Shown piece after piece: positions 8,155-17,904 of a DNA stretch of 64,000 nt (position 1 is its first letter; the number at the start of each line of letters is the position of its first letter). The stretch comes from Snodgrassella sp945267035 (GTDB taxonomy: Bacteria > Pseudomonadota > Gammaproteobacteria > Burkholderiales > Neisseriaceae). Location: assembly GCF_026535915.1 (NCBI RefSeq), contig NZ_JAFNPF010000001.1, positions 1,860,001 through 1,924,000 on the forward strand, read 5' to 3'. The position numbers and the translations under genes were made by a program. Under the pieces are notes generated by a model. The model did no database searches. It was given only the letters and a program-made list of their open reading frames with translations, and was not told the origin of the DNA.

Positions 8155-9048
8155 TTACAGGCGTAAAAACTTAGCCGGATCCTGAGGGTGTCCATTTTCA
8201 CGTAATTCAAAGTGTAATTGCGGACGTTTAGCATCAGTATTGCCCATCGTCGCAATCTGTTGTCCACGCTTAACCTGTTGCCCTTCCTTAACCATAATGG
8301 TTTGATTATTACCATAAGCGGTTAAATACTTCTGATTATGCTGAACAATAATCAGATTACCATAACCACGTAATCCATTGCCGGCATAAACCACCTTACC
8401 TGATGCTGCAGCTACCACTGGCTGACCTATAGTGCCGCCAAAATCGATACCTTTGCTATTACCACCAAAACTTTGCAAAATACTGCCTGCAGTTGGTCGT
8501 AGCCAATCTATACCGGAAGTATTACTAACAGTGGTTGTTGAAGCGGGTTTAGTTGTCGTGGTCGTCGTCGTAGTTGTCGTGGTTGTAGACTTAGACGGAG
8601 AAACGGTCGCCGTTACTGTACTCGTATTGGAACCCGATGAAGCAACATACCCAGCAGGCTTAACTCTTAATATCTGTCCAAGCCGAATGCTGTCTCCATC
8701 CAGATTATTCCAACTACGCAAATTTTCTTGCGTAATCTGATAACGTTTAGAAATATTATAAATAGTATCGCCTTGTTGAACCGTATGATTGGTTGCATTA
8801 ATATCAACCGGCGAGTAATTAGGAACATAACCAGAAGAAGAAGTCGTTGAGCCTGAGGTACCATAATCGGTATTAGAAGCTGGAGGAGGTGTGTAAGGAG
8901 CTGAACCATAAGGATTGTCAGCATTGGTACTGGTATTTGTACTACCTGCCGCTTCAGTTGGCGCTGCCGGTTGTTTCAAGCCCGAACAAGCAGCCAAAGC
9001 CAATGCCAGCAAACACCAGCCAGAACGAATAGCGGTTTTATTCAACAT
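8155..9048 (-). CDS. nlpD: NlpD/LppB-type amidase activator lipoprotein (LysM plus degenerate M23 domain)
   Basis: Outer-membrane lipoprotein that activates the AmiC-type peptidoglycan amidase at division. The 297-residue protein has a lipobox (LALAAC, Cys21). A Ser/Thr/Pro-rich linker follows, then LysM near residues 88–130 (HTVQQGDTIYNISKRY…NNLDGDSIRLGQILRV). A run of 13 Thr (about 155–168) precedes a C-terminal M23/LytM domain. Zinc ligands of active M23 enzymes are replaced: SKGID for HxGxD and PQLHFE for HLHFE, as in E. coli NlpD, so it should be an activator, not an endopeptidase. It appears monocistronic, on the strand opposite to pckA. Confidence 0.9.
   Translation of the reverse strand: MLNKTAIRSGWCLLALALAACSGLKQPAAPTEAAGSTNTSTNADNPYGSAPYTPPPASNTDYGTSGSTTSSSGYVPNYSPVDINATNHTVQQGDTIYNISKRYQITQENLRSWNNLDGDSIRLGQILRVKPAGYVASSGSNTSTVTATVSPSKSTTTTTTTTTTTTKPASTTTVSNTSGIDWLRPTAGSILQSFGGNSKGIDFGGTIGQPVVAAASGKVVYAGNGLRGYGNLIIVQHNQKYLTAYGNNQTIMVKEGQQVKRGQQIATMGNTDAKRPQLHFELRENGHPQDPAKFLRL
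8545..8590. repeat. ACN triplet repeat encoding poly-threonine
   Basis: Imperfect trinucleotide repeat (GTN on the plus strand) inside nlpD, encoding 13 consecutive Thr. Length could vary between strains without breaking the frame. Codons are mixed, so slippage is probably slow. Confidence 0.7.
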
Positions 9049-9204
9049 AATGGTTCACCTTAAATTATCTCAATATTTAGAAGGGTGCCAACGCTGAAGC
9101 GGCGGCAACAGCCAATTAAGACCGTATCATAAACAAAGCTAATCTGTATGTACAATACAATAAAACATAATAATCGTAGATACCAGCACAAAATTGCACA
9201 TATT

Positions 9205-10077
9205 TTATTGTTTTTTATGTGCTATTACCCAATCATACAAAGCCTTCTTACTTTCACCACAAATTTCTGCCGTTAAAGCAGCTGCCTGCTTAGTGGGCAA
9301 TTCCTGCGCTAGAATCTGCATAATCCTCTTAGACTCAGCGGCCAAAGCCACGGTTTTTTCTTTAGCAGCCGGATGTAAAACCAATACCATTTCGCCTCGA
9401 TTTTGATTCGCATCTTGCAGCAAAATCGATTGGATCTCCGCAACCGTCCCACACAAATAAGTTTCATGTGTTTTACTGATTTCACGAGCCAGCATAAGCC
9501 GTCGCTGTGGATAAAGAATCGCCATCTGCGCCAACGTAGCCGCTATCCGATGAGGTGTTTCAAACATCACCACCGGATATTCAACCTCTGCCCATTGTTG
9601 CAGACGCATTTCACGCTCGCCCTTTTTAGCCGGTAAGAACCCAGCAAAATAAAAATCAGACTGCGTCACTCCAGCAACACTTAGCGCAGCCATCACCGCA
9701 CTAGGACCGGCTACAGGCACAACCTTAAAGCCTGCCTCACGCACCCGCACCGCTAAACGAGCTCCTGGATCGCATACAGCAGGCGTACCAGCATCAGACA
9801 CCTGCGCTACAACTTCCCCCGCGGTCAGAGCAGCAATGACCCGATCAGCCATACTTTGCTCATTCTGTTCGCGTACACTGATTAAACGACCAGTCAACCC
9901 ATAAGCACGCAATAACTGCTGAGTGACACGGGTATCTTCAGCACAAATCAAATCTGCCTTTGCAAGTACAGCTAGCGCATGTAGGCTTAAATCTGACAAG
10001 TTTCCAATCGGGGTAGCCACCACATAAAGGGTTTGCGGTACAATGCTAGCAGTAGCTTTTTGGTAATGTACTTGCAT
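9205..10077 (-). CDS. rsmI: 16S rRNA (cytidine(1402)-2'-O)-methyltransferase RsmI
   Basis: Methylates the ribose of C1402 in the ribosomal decoding centre. The family opening TLYVVATPIGNLSDLSLHA, the AEDTR motif, and VSDAGTPAVCDPGARL are all present, as in the SAM-dependent tetrapyrrole-methylase fold. The frame is open to 10230, but residues before the ATG at 10077 have no family counterpart and cross a palindromic site, so the start at 10077 (290 residues) is preferred. In many proteobacteria rsmI lies divergent to yraN–diaA–dolP. Here the same cluster is seen without an intact yraN. Confidence 0.93.
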   Translation of the reverse strand: MQVHYQKATASIVPQTLYVVATPIGNLSDLSLHALAVLAKADLICAEDTRVTQQLLRAYGLTGRLISVREQNEQSMADRVIAALTAGEVVAQVSDAGTPAVCDPGARLAVRVREAGFKVVPVAGPSAVMAALSVAGVTQSDFYFAGFLPAKKGEREMRLQQWAEVEYPVVMFETPHRIAATLAQMAILYPQRRLMLAREISKTHETYLCGTVAEIQSILLQDANQNRGEMVLVLHPAAKEKTVALAAESKRIMQILAQELPTKQAAALTAEICGESKKALYDWVIAHKKQ

Positions 10078-10210
10078 TAAGGTATTTCCGTACTCTGATT
10101 TGACCGTTATCATGCAGAACAATTCTTCATCAACACGGTCTTTTTGCTCAAGAGGCATACTATACCACGATGTTCGCACCAGCTTGAGCAATAAACTTGG
10201 ATAAACCAGA

Positions 10211-10233
10211 GTAATGAAATTCAATTTCATTAC
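10211..10233. promoter_or_regulatory. 23-base perfect palindrome, possible operator
   Basis: GTAATGAAATT, a central C, and AATTTCATTAC form an 11-base perfect inverted repeat between divergent rsmI and the SIS gene. A perfect AT-rich dyad with a 1-base centre looks like a dimeric regulator site, not a hairpin. The regulator is unknown. Two hairpins follow: 10256–10271 (TTTCCT/AGGAAA) and 10278–10298 (CGTGCTTA/TAAGCACG). Confidence 0.45.
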
Positions 10234-10396
10234 CCACCACCTAACAGGGATACCTTTTCCTGAGCAGGAAATCCAACCGTGCTTAAGACCTAAGCACGTT
10301 TAGCCATCATTATTTATGCATTAAACCGCTGCTCGCACCAGCAATATATCGAGCATCAACTGAATAAATGCAACATTGAACTATATTGATTAAAAT

Positions 10397-10984
10397 ATGA
10401 CAGAATCTTTTGCTATCCGGCAACATTTTTCCGACAGCGCCCAGCTATTACACGAATGCGCTGATTTACTGGCAGAACCTCTGGCCAATGCGGCTCAGGG
10501 CATACTCATGGCACTGATGAGTGATGGTAAACTCATGATTGCCGGTAATGGCATCTATGCTTCCATGGCCAACGTCATGGCAGCCTATTTAGTGACCAGA
10601 TTACAACAAGACAGAATGGCATTAGCTGCATTATCATTATGCAATAATCCCGCCGTAATCAGTTCCTTAAATAACAGCAGTTCTGATGACTTATTTGCCC
10701 GACAAATTCATGCTTTAGGCAAACAGCATGATATGCTATGCGTTATTTCAACTGATGGACAGTGTCGCAATCTCTGCCAGGCAATTAAAACCGCGCATGA
10801 ACGAGATATGCCCGTTTTGGCCATCACTGGTGGCAGTGGTGGTGAAATCGCTGCTTTATTGCGTGATGAAGATTTCTGGCTCAACATTCCTGGGGATGAT
10901 GCATTGCGAGTTATGGAGGCACAACAAGTCACCATTCACGCATTGTGTGCACAGATTGACCAACTATTACTTGGTGGTTTATAA
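10397..10984 (+). CDS. SIS-domain protein of the DiaA/GmhA family
   Basis: The 195-residue protein has the sugar-isomerase fold: LMIAGNGIYASMANVMAAYL near 48–67 and VISTDGQCRNL with VLAITGGSGGEIAALL near 116–157. In E. coli the gene beside rsmI is diaA, whose tetramer helps DnaA load at the origin. Neisseria homologues are often named phosphoheptose isomerase. The expected GN-G-S-S motif is altered to GNGIYAS, which weakens an enzymatic role. It is followed by the BON lipoprotein gene after 33 bases, so the two are probably cotranscribed. Confidence 0.82.
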   Translation: MTESFAIRQHFSDSAQLLHECADLLAEPLANAAQGILMALMSDGKLMIAGNGIYASMANVMAAYLVTRLQQDRMALAALSLCNNPAVISSLNNSSSDDLFARQIHALGKQHDMLCVISTDGQCRNLCQAIKTAHERDMPVLAITGGSGGEIAALLRDEDFWLNIPGDDALRVMEAQQVTIHALCAQIDQLLLGGL

Positions 10985-11017
10985 CCATCGGCAAATATTA
11001 AAGACAGGTAAAAAAAC

Positions 11018-11635
11018 ATGAAAAAATATATAACTACCCTCTTAATCGCTTTAGGTCTCACAAGCTCATTGACAGGTTGTCCTGCCATCATCATAGGAGG
11101 TGCCACCGTAGGAACCCTTGCTGTTGCTGATCGACGCAGTACCGGTGCACAAACTGACGACAAAGTCATGGAAGTCCGCATCCTTGATGGTGCAATGAAC
11201 TACCTGAACAACCAAACTTCCGATAAAAAATTTAAACCTACCTTATCTGTCATCAGCTACAACCGACAGGTGTTACTATTAGGCATCGTTGCCAGTGAAA
11301 GTGACAAAAATCAAGTTGAACGTGTCGCGCGTGCCCAGCCATCCGCACAAAAAGTATATAACTATATAGATGTAGTTAATCAGAATCGGACAATCAGCCA
11401 CGTTACCGATGATACGTGGATTACTTCCAAAATTCGGACCAATCTTTTTAATACAAAAGGCGTTTGGCCAAACCATGTCAAAGTGGTTACCTACAATGGC
11501 ATCACCTATGTAATGGGTATCCTGACTCCAGAAGAACAACAAGCAGCAACCAACATGATCAGCACCACAGCGGGTGTACAAAAAGTCATTACCCTGTATC
11601 AAACCTTCAATCCTGTTCCGAAAAAGACCGATTAA
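11018..11635 (+). CDS. dolP: DolP/YraP-type BON-domain outer-membrane lipoprotein
   Basis: The 205-residue protein has a lipobox SLTGC (Cys21), the conserved PAIIIGGATVGTLAVADRRS segment, and two BON domains (about 50–118 and 125–195). DolP supports outer-membrane integrity and amidase activation at the septum. Its place directly after the SIS gene matches the rsmI–yraN–diaA–dolP order of other proteobacteria. Together with the nearby NlpD homologue this gives two parts of the division-amidase control machinery within 3 kb. Confidence 0.9.
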   Translation: MKKYITTLLIALGLTSSLTGCPAIIIGGATVGTLAVADRRSTGAQTDDKVMEVRILDGAMNYLNNQTSDKKFKPTLSVISYNRQVLLLGIVASESDKNQVERVARAQPSAQKVYNYIDVVNQNRTISHVTDDTWITSKIRTNLFNTKGVWPNHVKVVTYNGITYVMGILTPEEQQAATNMISTTAGVQKVITLYQTFNPVPKKTD

Positions 11636-11784
11636 CCCAATATTTAACCTGTAAATATCCAAGCTTGCGATCTGAATAAACCCATTCAGATCGCCACAGC
11701 AATATTGAATCAATTAACCAAACATATTCAAATTTGCTTATAATGCAAAGCAATTAACGTTTACCTTATAGAGGAAAGCCTTCC

Positions 11785-12282
11785 ATGAGCAAAAAACCCG
11801 ATGAACCGAGCAAAAATAATAAAAAGAACTCGAAAAAAAAGGGGCTGAGTACCTTTACCAAAGTAATGCTATCCATATTACTTCTGCTGACTATTTGTGT
11901 TGCCGGATTTATATTCCATGCATGGCAAGTTTTAAACAAACCGATTGAGAACAATACCACCGTCCAAGCTGCCAGCATCGAAGTCTTAACCCCAGCAGGC
12001 GCCTCTACAAACCCAAATGCACCCACAACATTTGTACCTAATACCGTTACCATGGCAGCCTCTGACCAAGCTTTATCAGCATCCGCAACAGACACCCTGA
12101 ATATTGCAACAACAACCAAACCAGTTGATACCAAACCACAAAATGCCGATGTTGATAACAACGTACAACCCATCTTACCCACCAATCTTCCGGCTACAAC
12201 CACTAACACCGATAGCCCACGTCCATCCAAACCCAAGACAACGAATAGCACCACAGACAAACAACTAGACAACCTATTCTAA
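11785..12282 (+). CDS. Single-pass membrane protein with Thr/Pro-rich tail
   Basis: The 165-residue product has a Lys-rich cytoplasmic start (residues 1–25), one membrane helix (about 28–48, VMLSILLLLTICVAGFIF), and a low-complexity Thr/Ala/Asn/Pro-rich periplasmic tail. No domain is recognised. GAGGAAAG precedes the ATG at a good distance. A terminator follows 11 bases after the stop. The layout resembles small divisome or wall-associated membrane proteins, but nothing specific supports that. Confidence 0.75.
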   Translation: MSKKPDEPSKNNKKNSKKKGLSTFTKVMLSILLLLTICVAGFIFHAWQVLNKPIENNTTVQAASIEVLTPAGASTNPNAPTTFVPNTVTMAASDQALSASATDTLNIATTTKPVDTKPQNADVDNNVQPILPTNLPATTTNTDSPRPSKPKTTNSTTDKQLDNLF

Positions 12283-12292
12283 CTACCTACTT

Positions 12293-12321
12293 AAAAAGCC
12301 CGTCACCAAGACGGGCTTTTT
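12293..12321 (+). terminator. Intrinsic terminator
   Basis: AAAAAGCCCGTC (12293–12304), loop ACCAA, GACGGGCTTTTT (12310–12321). Confidence 0.88.
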
Positions 12322-13600
12322 AATAAACAGATTAAACATACCTGCAAACCTGAAGCTAACTCACAGAAACACTCACCATAAAAGTTCAATCATAAGCAAA
12401 CCATACCATTTATCTACTATAAACAAACAACATTATAAAAATCATAAATTATTGAATAAACATAACAATATAATATTTTCTGCAACGCATTAAACTTAAT
12501 GCTAAATCACAGGAGTTCAAAAACCCTTTTAACACATCTGATATTTCTAAGTCACTCAATCTTTAAACAACAACTTTTCATGATGAATCGCTGAAAAAGA
12601 AAAAAACAAAGCCCCATCGTCTTGATCATCCTCGCCAAATTATTCAAACAACATTCACGACTTAAAGTTGATAAACATTTTGTAAACAAAGTCGCTGTTC
12701 CAATCTGGAGCAAACCGCTTGACCCATATACAGGAAAAAGCCTCATCATCGTCAAATAATTCTTTAATTAGCTATCCTTAATTATGCCTGTGCCGTATTA
12801 TTAACTGCTTCATCTATTCCTAAAAAAATTATATTTTTCCAAATTAATTACATCTCTTAAGAATGACAGGATTCATCCCATCTGAATCTGAGTTAAATGC
12901 ACTCTCAGAAAAATCTAGATCAATTTCTTTTTTATCTTCGAAACCTTTAAAAAAACTGAATTGTTCTATTCTCAAACAAATCAATCTTTGCAATCGCGCT
13001 ATCCCTAGAAAATTTTTCCATTGTATACCCATATCATCAGGTCTAAAAACAAAGGTTAGACAAAAATTAATCCAAACCTATTTGCTATTATTTCTGTTAA
13101 TTTTGTCTTAATATAAATTAGATTAAGTGCCACGCTAAATAGACTTGATTATTGGCGTAAATATTAAGCATTGCAGAACTGTTTCAGCAATACAACCAAT
13201 ATTTATTGATATATGTATTTCTAATCGAATCTTTTTTCTCTACCGCGACCAATTCCTCTTTTTCAGATCCTTATAATATTGAAATATTTTATAGAACTTA
13301 CTGAGTTAATTTTAGCGTTACACGGCACAGTAATGAACATATAAACAAGATTAATAAAAAAATTTTTCAAAGATTCATTTTTTTAGATATTATTTGAGAA
13401 TCTTCAATAAATATTGGTTTCTTATATTTAAAAAATTGAAACCTATAAATACAATTTATGCATTAGAACCGAAACTTGCGCCAGATAACCTATTGCATCA
13501 TCATAAAAAGCGCATAAATTCCCCCATTGTCACCACTTCTTCCAGTTATAACCATAATATGATTATAAGAAGACAATACAGATTATAGTCTGAATAAGGC
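12322..13600. other. 1.3-kb AT-rich region without a convincing gene
   Basis: Overlapping open frames on both strands (for example 12863–13111 plus and 12844–13032 minus, 12552–12755 minus) have poor start sites and no recognisable product. The region may be decayed coding sequence. Confidence 0.5.
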
Positions 13601-13723
13601 TTAATTCCCCCTGCCAATATACCTATACCCTGTCACATGTGCCTTCTCTTGGCCACAACGAATCATGCCACCTCCTCCACAACAACAGCATTCACCAATA
13701 ACAGAGTTGATCAAACTGACCAT
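13601..13723 (-). CDS. Possible 40-residue Cys/Gly-rich peptide
   Basis: ATG at 13723 to TAA at 13601–13603. The predicted peptide contains INSVIGECCCCGGGGMIRCG, with four consecutive Cys followed by four Gly and one more Cys, then a basic tail. The ribosome binding site is weak (GGAAA about a dozen bases upstream). The composition suggests a metal-binding or modified small protein, but chance cannot be excluded. It lies alone between the AT-rich gap and the NlpC/P60 unit. Confidence 0.3.
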   Translation of the reverse strand: MVSLINSVIGECCCCGGGGMIRCGQEKAHVTGYRYIGRGN

Positions 13724-13885
13724 TCAATAACTATTTCCATTCAGCCTCACTGAGATAAAACAGCTATTCATTGCTTCATCACTATCCATTCTCATGCATT
13801 TTCCAACAGAAACCCTTAAGAACATTTATGTCAGTTCTTAATCCAACTTCATACATTGAAAAATAACCATTTCAACAGTACAGTG

Positions 13886-14107
13886 CTACTTATTTTTATA
13901 TGGATTTTTCAATCCGTTCATCAACTCCAGCAAATATCCACGCAACTGACTTTCCTGACATCCCATCAGAAGACCATCTTCAAATGCCTCCTGTGCCAGC
14001 TCAAAGATTTCCTGCATATTTTGCTGCATTACCTTAATTTTTTCCGTGCAGGAAACAACATTTCCCGCATCATCCTTCCACACGGGCATTTTCGGCATAG
14101 AATTCAT
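13886..14107 (-). CDS. Small conserved-looking protein coupled to the NlpC/P60 gene
   Basis: With start at ATG 14107 it encodes 73 residues. The start overlaps the stop codon of the upstream NlpC/P60 gene by one base (TGATG), indicating translational coupling, so this start is preferred over 14149. The product is acidic and helical (IFELAQEAFEDGLLMGCQES) with two Cys and no signal peptide. Function is unknown. The coupling suggests production in proportion to the hydrolase. Confidence 0.65.
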   Translation of the reverse strand: MNSMPKMPVWKDDAGNVVSCTEKIKVMQQNMQEIFELAQEAFEDGLLMGCQESQLRGYLLELMNGLKNPYKNK

Positions 14108-14646
14108 CAATGTTTCACTCTTCGTGCTGTCACAAAAGCTCGGGCCCAATAACCTTGTTCAATATTGGTTATTTCAATATTTTTTCCTGTTCGTGGAGCA
14201 TGAATCATACGTCCATTACCAATATACATCCCGACATGAGAAATACCGCCACCTTTGGGGCTAAAAAAGACCAAATCTCCTGGCTGCATATTGGTTCGAG
14301 CCACAGATTCACCAACCGTGGCCATCTGGCGTGCAGTTCGCGGAAGCGTAACCCCCATACTACGTCGGAATATATATTGCATAAAACCACTGCAATCAAG
14401 CCCCTTAGTCGGTGAATTACCCCCAAAATGATAAGCCAATCCCAACAGACCCATCGCATTCATAATCAAATCACTGGCATCGTCACCCGTCCGTACCGCA
14501 GGTTTAACAGCAGTTCTTTCTCGAATCAGGCGATCAAGCGCATCAGAATCCAAGCCCTCAGGAGCAGCCATGACCGGCGCAATAACAATGAAATTGGCAC
14601 ATACGCACAACGCCGCCAACTTCATTACTTTTTTCATCCATTTCAT
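14107..14646 (-). CDS. NlpC/P60 family secreted cell-wall endopeptidase
   Basis: A 179-residue exported protein with a cleavable signal peptide (residues 1–28, cleavage after VMA-A). The NlpC/P60 domain shows the catalytic Cys85 in GLDCSGFMQYIF, His137 in GISHVGMYIG, and the third polar residue His149 in MIHAPRTG. Such enzymes cut the D-Glu–diaminopimelate bond in peptidoglycan stems. It is about the length of the Spr/MepS group but without a lipobox. It is the first gene of a two-gene unit with the 73-residue protein. Confidence 0.9.
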   Translation of the reverse strand: MKWMKKVMKLAALCVCANFIVIAPVMAAPEGLDSDALDRLIRERTAVKPAVRTGDDASDLIMNAMGLLGLAYHFGGNSPTKGLDCSGFMQYIFRRSMGVTLPRTARQMATVGESVARTNMQPGDLVFFSPKGGGISHVGMYIGNGRMIHAPRTGKNIEITNIEQGYWARAFVTARRVKH

Positions 14647-15462
14647 TCAATAGAATTCCATAAAACAATTCACTCAATTACATAACAGCAACATTAACCG
14701 AGCAAAATATTATTCTTACCTCGCATCCTATTTACCATCACAAACCAGAATGCATAAGCATAAAATCTTTAATAATCAAAATCGACTAAACAACCTACAT
14801 AGCGGTTATTCTTAAAACTATCAAGCCGAAAACCCTGATCATTTAAACTAAAGTACAATCAGCTAATCTAAATTAGCGGCAATATTCAGCACAAATAATA
14901 CTCAAACAAAGTCAAATCACTCAGATACCAAATAAGCGGCCTAATACCAACCAGAAAAACAAAATACCTGAAAAGTCTCAACCAATCCAACTATTTTAAA
15001 CCACAATCACAATCTGATCGAATCCGATCTACCCAATATTGACCAAATAACCATCTTTATAAAACAATGCTTGTCAGATCAGAGCACCCAAAAACAGCAT
15101 TCATACACTGACAATAATCAAAAAAGTACTACTTTACAATAAATAACTCCCTATATAAGCTTAATAAAACTAAATCTAACCAGTAATAGCCAAAAATTCC
15201 AATTTTAAAATCTTCACCATAATTTACCTAAAACAGCAATAAACAAAAATGAAATTTATTCTTCCACCTGATGCTTAAGTTACTAATCACAGAAAACATA
15301 ATCATCCCTCAACAAAATTCGCCTATCCTTTATAAAGCTAAACAAAAAAGGGTTCATCATCCAAAATTTCTACCAATAACCTTATAAATTGCTAAATATC
15401 GCAATACCTGAATAGACAGTGCCCACTTCTACTATATAATATTCTTTTTGCGCTTTTGCTGA
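14647..15462. other. 0.8-kb intergenic stretch
   Basis: AT-rich with no credible ORF, RNA or clear hairpin. It separates divergent genes and must hold both promoters. Confidence 0.5.
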
Positions 15463-16569
15463 ATGAATACAATCGTAAATTGGAATGAACAAGGTCAACC
15501 CATGCACGCCATTTGGGCTGGCGATGACCGTCATCCCATTCCCAACCAAATAGAATGCATCCACCAAATCAGTGCTGATGATGCGCTGAGACTTATCCAT
15601 CAGAACAACGCCTTACTTTGGCGTGGTGACTACCATCAAGGTAAACAACTACTCACCGCGATCAAAAAACGTATTCATCACAAAGCAAAAAAACATCAGG
15701 ATTTTCATAAGCATCGTTTACAACAGGCACAACAAAGCCGTTTATTTCAACGCATATTGATTGAAATCCAAGCAGAGGGACACATCAAAAATAAACGTGC
15801 GCCAAATATCGCTCCTGCTCTGCTAGACGTTTTTGGACAAATCAATAAAACCAATATATTGATACCCTTACACCTGTTACTCGGCTATATCGGCGCCTAT
15901 GAATGGCATAAAACCGGCGTCATCATTCCTGCCTTAAACAATCAAAGAATTCACGTACCATATGGCGTATTCTCACCAGTACGTGGTGAATATTTACAGC
16001 TGGTCAATCAAGCATCCTTACCCGCATCCTGTCACACAGCTTTCGACATTGGAACAGGTAGTGGTGTACTGGCAGCTATTCTGGCACAACGGGGTATCCC
16101 ACATATCATCGCCACCGACAACAACCCTCGTGCCGTCGCTTGCGCTCAAGCCAACGTTCAGCGCCTAAACTTAACTAAACAAATCAACATTCAACAAACA
16201 GATCTTTTCCCTGATGGTCGTGCCGATCTCATCATTTGTAATCCACCATGGCTACCGGCTAAACCAAGCAGTAGCATCGAAACTGCTTTATACGATCCGG
16301 ATCACCAAATGTTAAAAACATTTCTCCAAAAGGTTACCAAACATGTAAATCCGCAAGGTCAGGTATGGCTAATCATGTCCGATATTGCCGAGCATCTGGG
16401 TTTACGTTCACCTCAGGCACTTGAGCAGTGGTTTGCAGCTGCCGGATTATCAGTAATTAAAAAAAGCAACATTCAACCACAACATCCGAAAGCAAAACAC
16501 CAGCACAACGCCCTTGCCTATGCCCGCAATCACGAAACCACCTCATTGTGGCAACTGACTATTGCTTAA
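15463..16569 (+). CDS. Class I SAM-dependent methyltransferase (PrmB/PrmC-like)
   Basis: The 368-residue protein has a long N-terminal region (1–170) and a C-terminal Rossmann-type methyltransferase domain. The SAM-binding motif AFDIGTGSGVLAAILAQRG is near residue 195, an acidic motif ATDNNPRAVACAQANV near 220, and the amide-methylating signature ICNPPWLPAK near 258. NPPW/NPPY enzymes of this group methylate Gln or Asn side chains or rRNA bases. The N-terminal region does not match release-factor methylase, so the substrate is open. Gene appears monocistronic. Confidence 0.82.
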   Translation: MNTIVNWNEQGQPMHAIWAGDDRHPIPNQIECIHQISADDALRLIHQNNALLWRGDYHQGKQLLTAIKKRIHHKAKKHQDFHKHRLQQAQQSRLFQRILIEIQAEGHIKNKRAPNIAPALLDVFGQINKTNILIPLHLLLGYIGAYEWHKTGVIIPALNNQRIHVPYGVFSPVRGEYLQLVNQASLPASCHTAFDIGTGSGVLAAILAQRGIPHIIATDNNPRAVACAQANVQRLNLTKQINIQQTDLFPDGRADLIICNPPWLPAKPSSSIETALYDPDHQMLKTFLQKVTKHVNPQGQVWLIMSDIAEHLGLRSPQALEQWFAAAGLSVIKKSNIQPQHPKAKHQHNALAYARNHETTSLWQLTIA

Positions 16570-17129
16570 TATTTCATTCGAAAGTAATGTTTCGCGCGAA
16601 ATCCAGCAGGATGAAAAAATACACAATCATCAGTAAACAGAAAAAACAAACTGAACACATCAGAATGAAAATACAAACCATTAATGCAATAGTAGAAAAT
16701 GTGGCTAAATAAACCAGCCACCTATCAACTGCAACCAATTGATGCAATAGCAGATGACGCAAAATCAACTGGAAGCAGTTACATATTGCTTTGATCCCGC
16801 TGATAATCACCGTAGTCACAACCTATTACCTTCAGCGCTTGAGGTCACCTTTGCCCCAAAATGTGACGATCAATCGGCCAAGCTATAATAGTATGACCGC
16901 ATAAAATAAATAGCTTAAATTGGTTTCTAGTTCAATACTAAAAAAAGGAAGTCAAACAACAATAAATTTTTATCCAAACTAATTTAATCAAACTAAGCAA
17001 ACAGCTAATTTATTAATTTTAAAAAAATTAGATATTAAACAGTACGTCTTTAAAGTATTAAACAAAACACAGAATTGCAAACTCAAAAAAAATGATAAAT
17101 TTCCTTACTACAATGTGGGGATTTGATAC
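16570..17129. other. 0.56-kb region between core genes and the accessory island
   Basis: AT-rich. A minus-strand hydrophobic frame (16574–16819, 81 codons) has no ribosome binding site and is not called. This is the left boundary of the toxin/restriction island; no attachment-site repeat or tRNA is visible. Confidence 0.45.
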
Positions 17130-17498
17130 TTAACCATAATTGATATATAAAGCATCGGCTTTTGCTGGTACAACATTTTCCCAATTCATGATGCGCAATA
17201 TATTAATGGCCATTTTTCTCATTTTTTGCCACTCTACGCTTCTACAAAGTGCGTCATTATTCCAATATTGAATATTAGCGGCTCCACTTATAGATAACAT
17301 ATAATTATCTAAATTTTTTACTGCTAGTTTTTGCTCTGATGAAAACAGAGATGCTACTTGAGAATCATTTAGTTCATTTAAAGCCATCTCCCACTCAACT
17401 GCTAATTCATCAGCTATATTTGCAAAATCAGGAAATAAACTCTTTTGTATTTCACAAGGCTGTGCTATTGCCTGAGTTACCCATTTAATCTTATTCAT
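17130..17498 (-). CDS. Candidate immunity protein of a decayed toxin cassette
   Basis: The 122-residue product starts at ATG 17498 with AGAGA upstream; a longer frame to 17570 runs back into the toxin relic. The protein is acidic and helical (LSSEQ/KLAVKNLDNYMLSI type pattern, IADELAVEWEMALNELNDS), with no signal peptide. It directly follows the toxin relic at 17518–17870, as immunity genes follow cdiA-CT toxins. No family is recognised, so the role is inferred from position. Confidence 0.5.
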   Translation of the reverse strand: MNKIKWVTQAIAQPCEIQKSLFPDFANIADELAVEWEMALNELNDSQVASLFSSEQKLAVKNLDNYMLSISGAANIQYWNNDALCRSVEWQKMRKMAINILRIMNWENVVPAKADALYINYG

Positions 17499-17517
17499 AT
17501 AATATCTCTTTGGTTTA

Positions 17518-17870
17518 TCAACAATTGTCGATTTTTCCCACACTTGAATTATTAGTCTTTGCATCAACAACTTTTATCGAACCTTGTATTGTGGTTAATA
17601 CTTTATAATTACTACCGTCGTGACGTCCTCCGCGTTCGTGTATCGGTATCTGGCTAATTTCAGGATGACCTTTAACTTCGATAATGACCTCTTGTCCTAA
17701 ACCTCTTATTGATTGCCTTACTTTAACTTAATGTCCTGCTGCCTGAAGATCTTTTGTAAAATCATCAGCAGACCTACCCAAATTAGATTGAGGCGATTTT
17801 GTAAAATCATTTGCAATATTAATTTTTATTGGTGTTAGATTTGTCTTTCCCTTTCCAGCTAGTATACTTT
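17518..17870 (-). pseudogene. CdiA-CT-type toxin relic with internal stop
   Basis: The minus strand reads AGKGKTNLTP, resembling the AGKGT linker found before toxin domains in the main array, then about 110 codons ending at TGA 17518–17520. A single TAA at 17728–17730, after QAAGH, interrupts the frame. Past it the text continues sensibly (EVIIEVKGHPEISQ, HERGGRHDGSNYKVL), so this is one gene with a CAA-to-TAA-type nonsense change. The pattern resembles a nuclease toxin but no family is assigned. The pre-toxin part is missing. Confidence 0.55.
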
Positions 17871-17904
17871 AGCTTGATTTGTCACATAATTTTCTTTATA
17901 AAGT

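Noticed and set aside
8545..8590. Tandem short repeat, possible CRISPR
   Set aside because: Simple triplet repeat encoding Thr, without spacers.
8432..8740. Plus-strand ORF with a poly-Val run
   Set aside because: Complement of the poly-Thr linker of the NlpD-type gene; a coding shadow.
10078..10230. N-terminal extension of RsmI
   Set aside because: No family counterpart, contains the palindrome; the ATG at 10077 gives the normal N-terminus.
12863..13111. Overlapping ORFs on both strands
   Set aside because: Neither has a good start site or recognisable product.
16574..16819. 81-codon hydrophobic minus-strand ORF
   Set aside because: No ribosome binding site, no domain, low-complexity hydrophobic text expected from AT-rich DNA.
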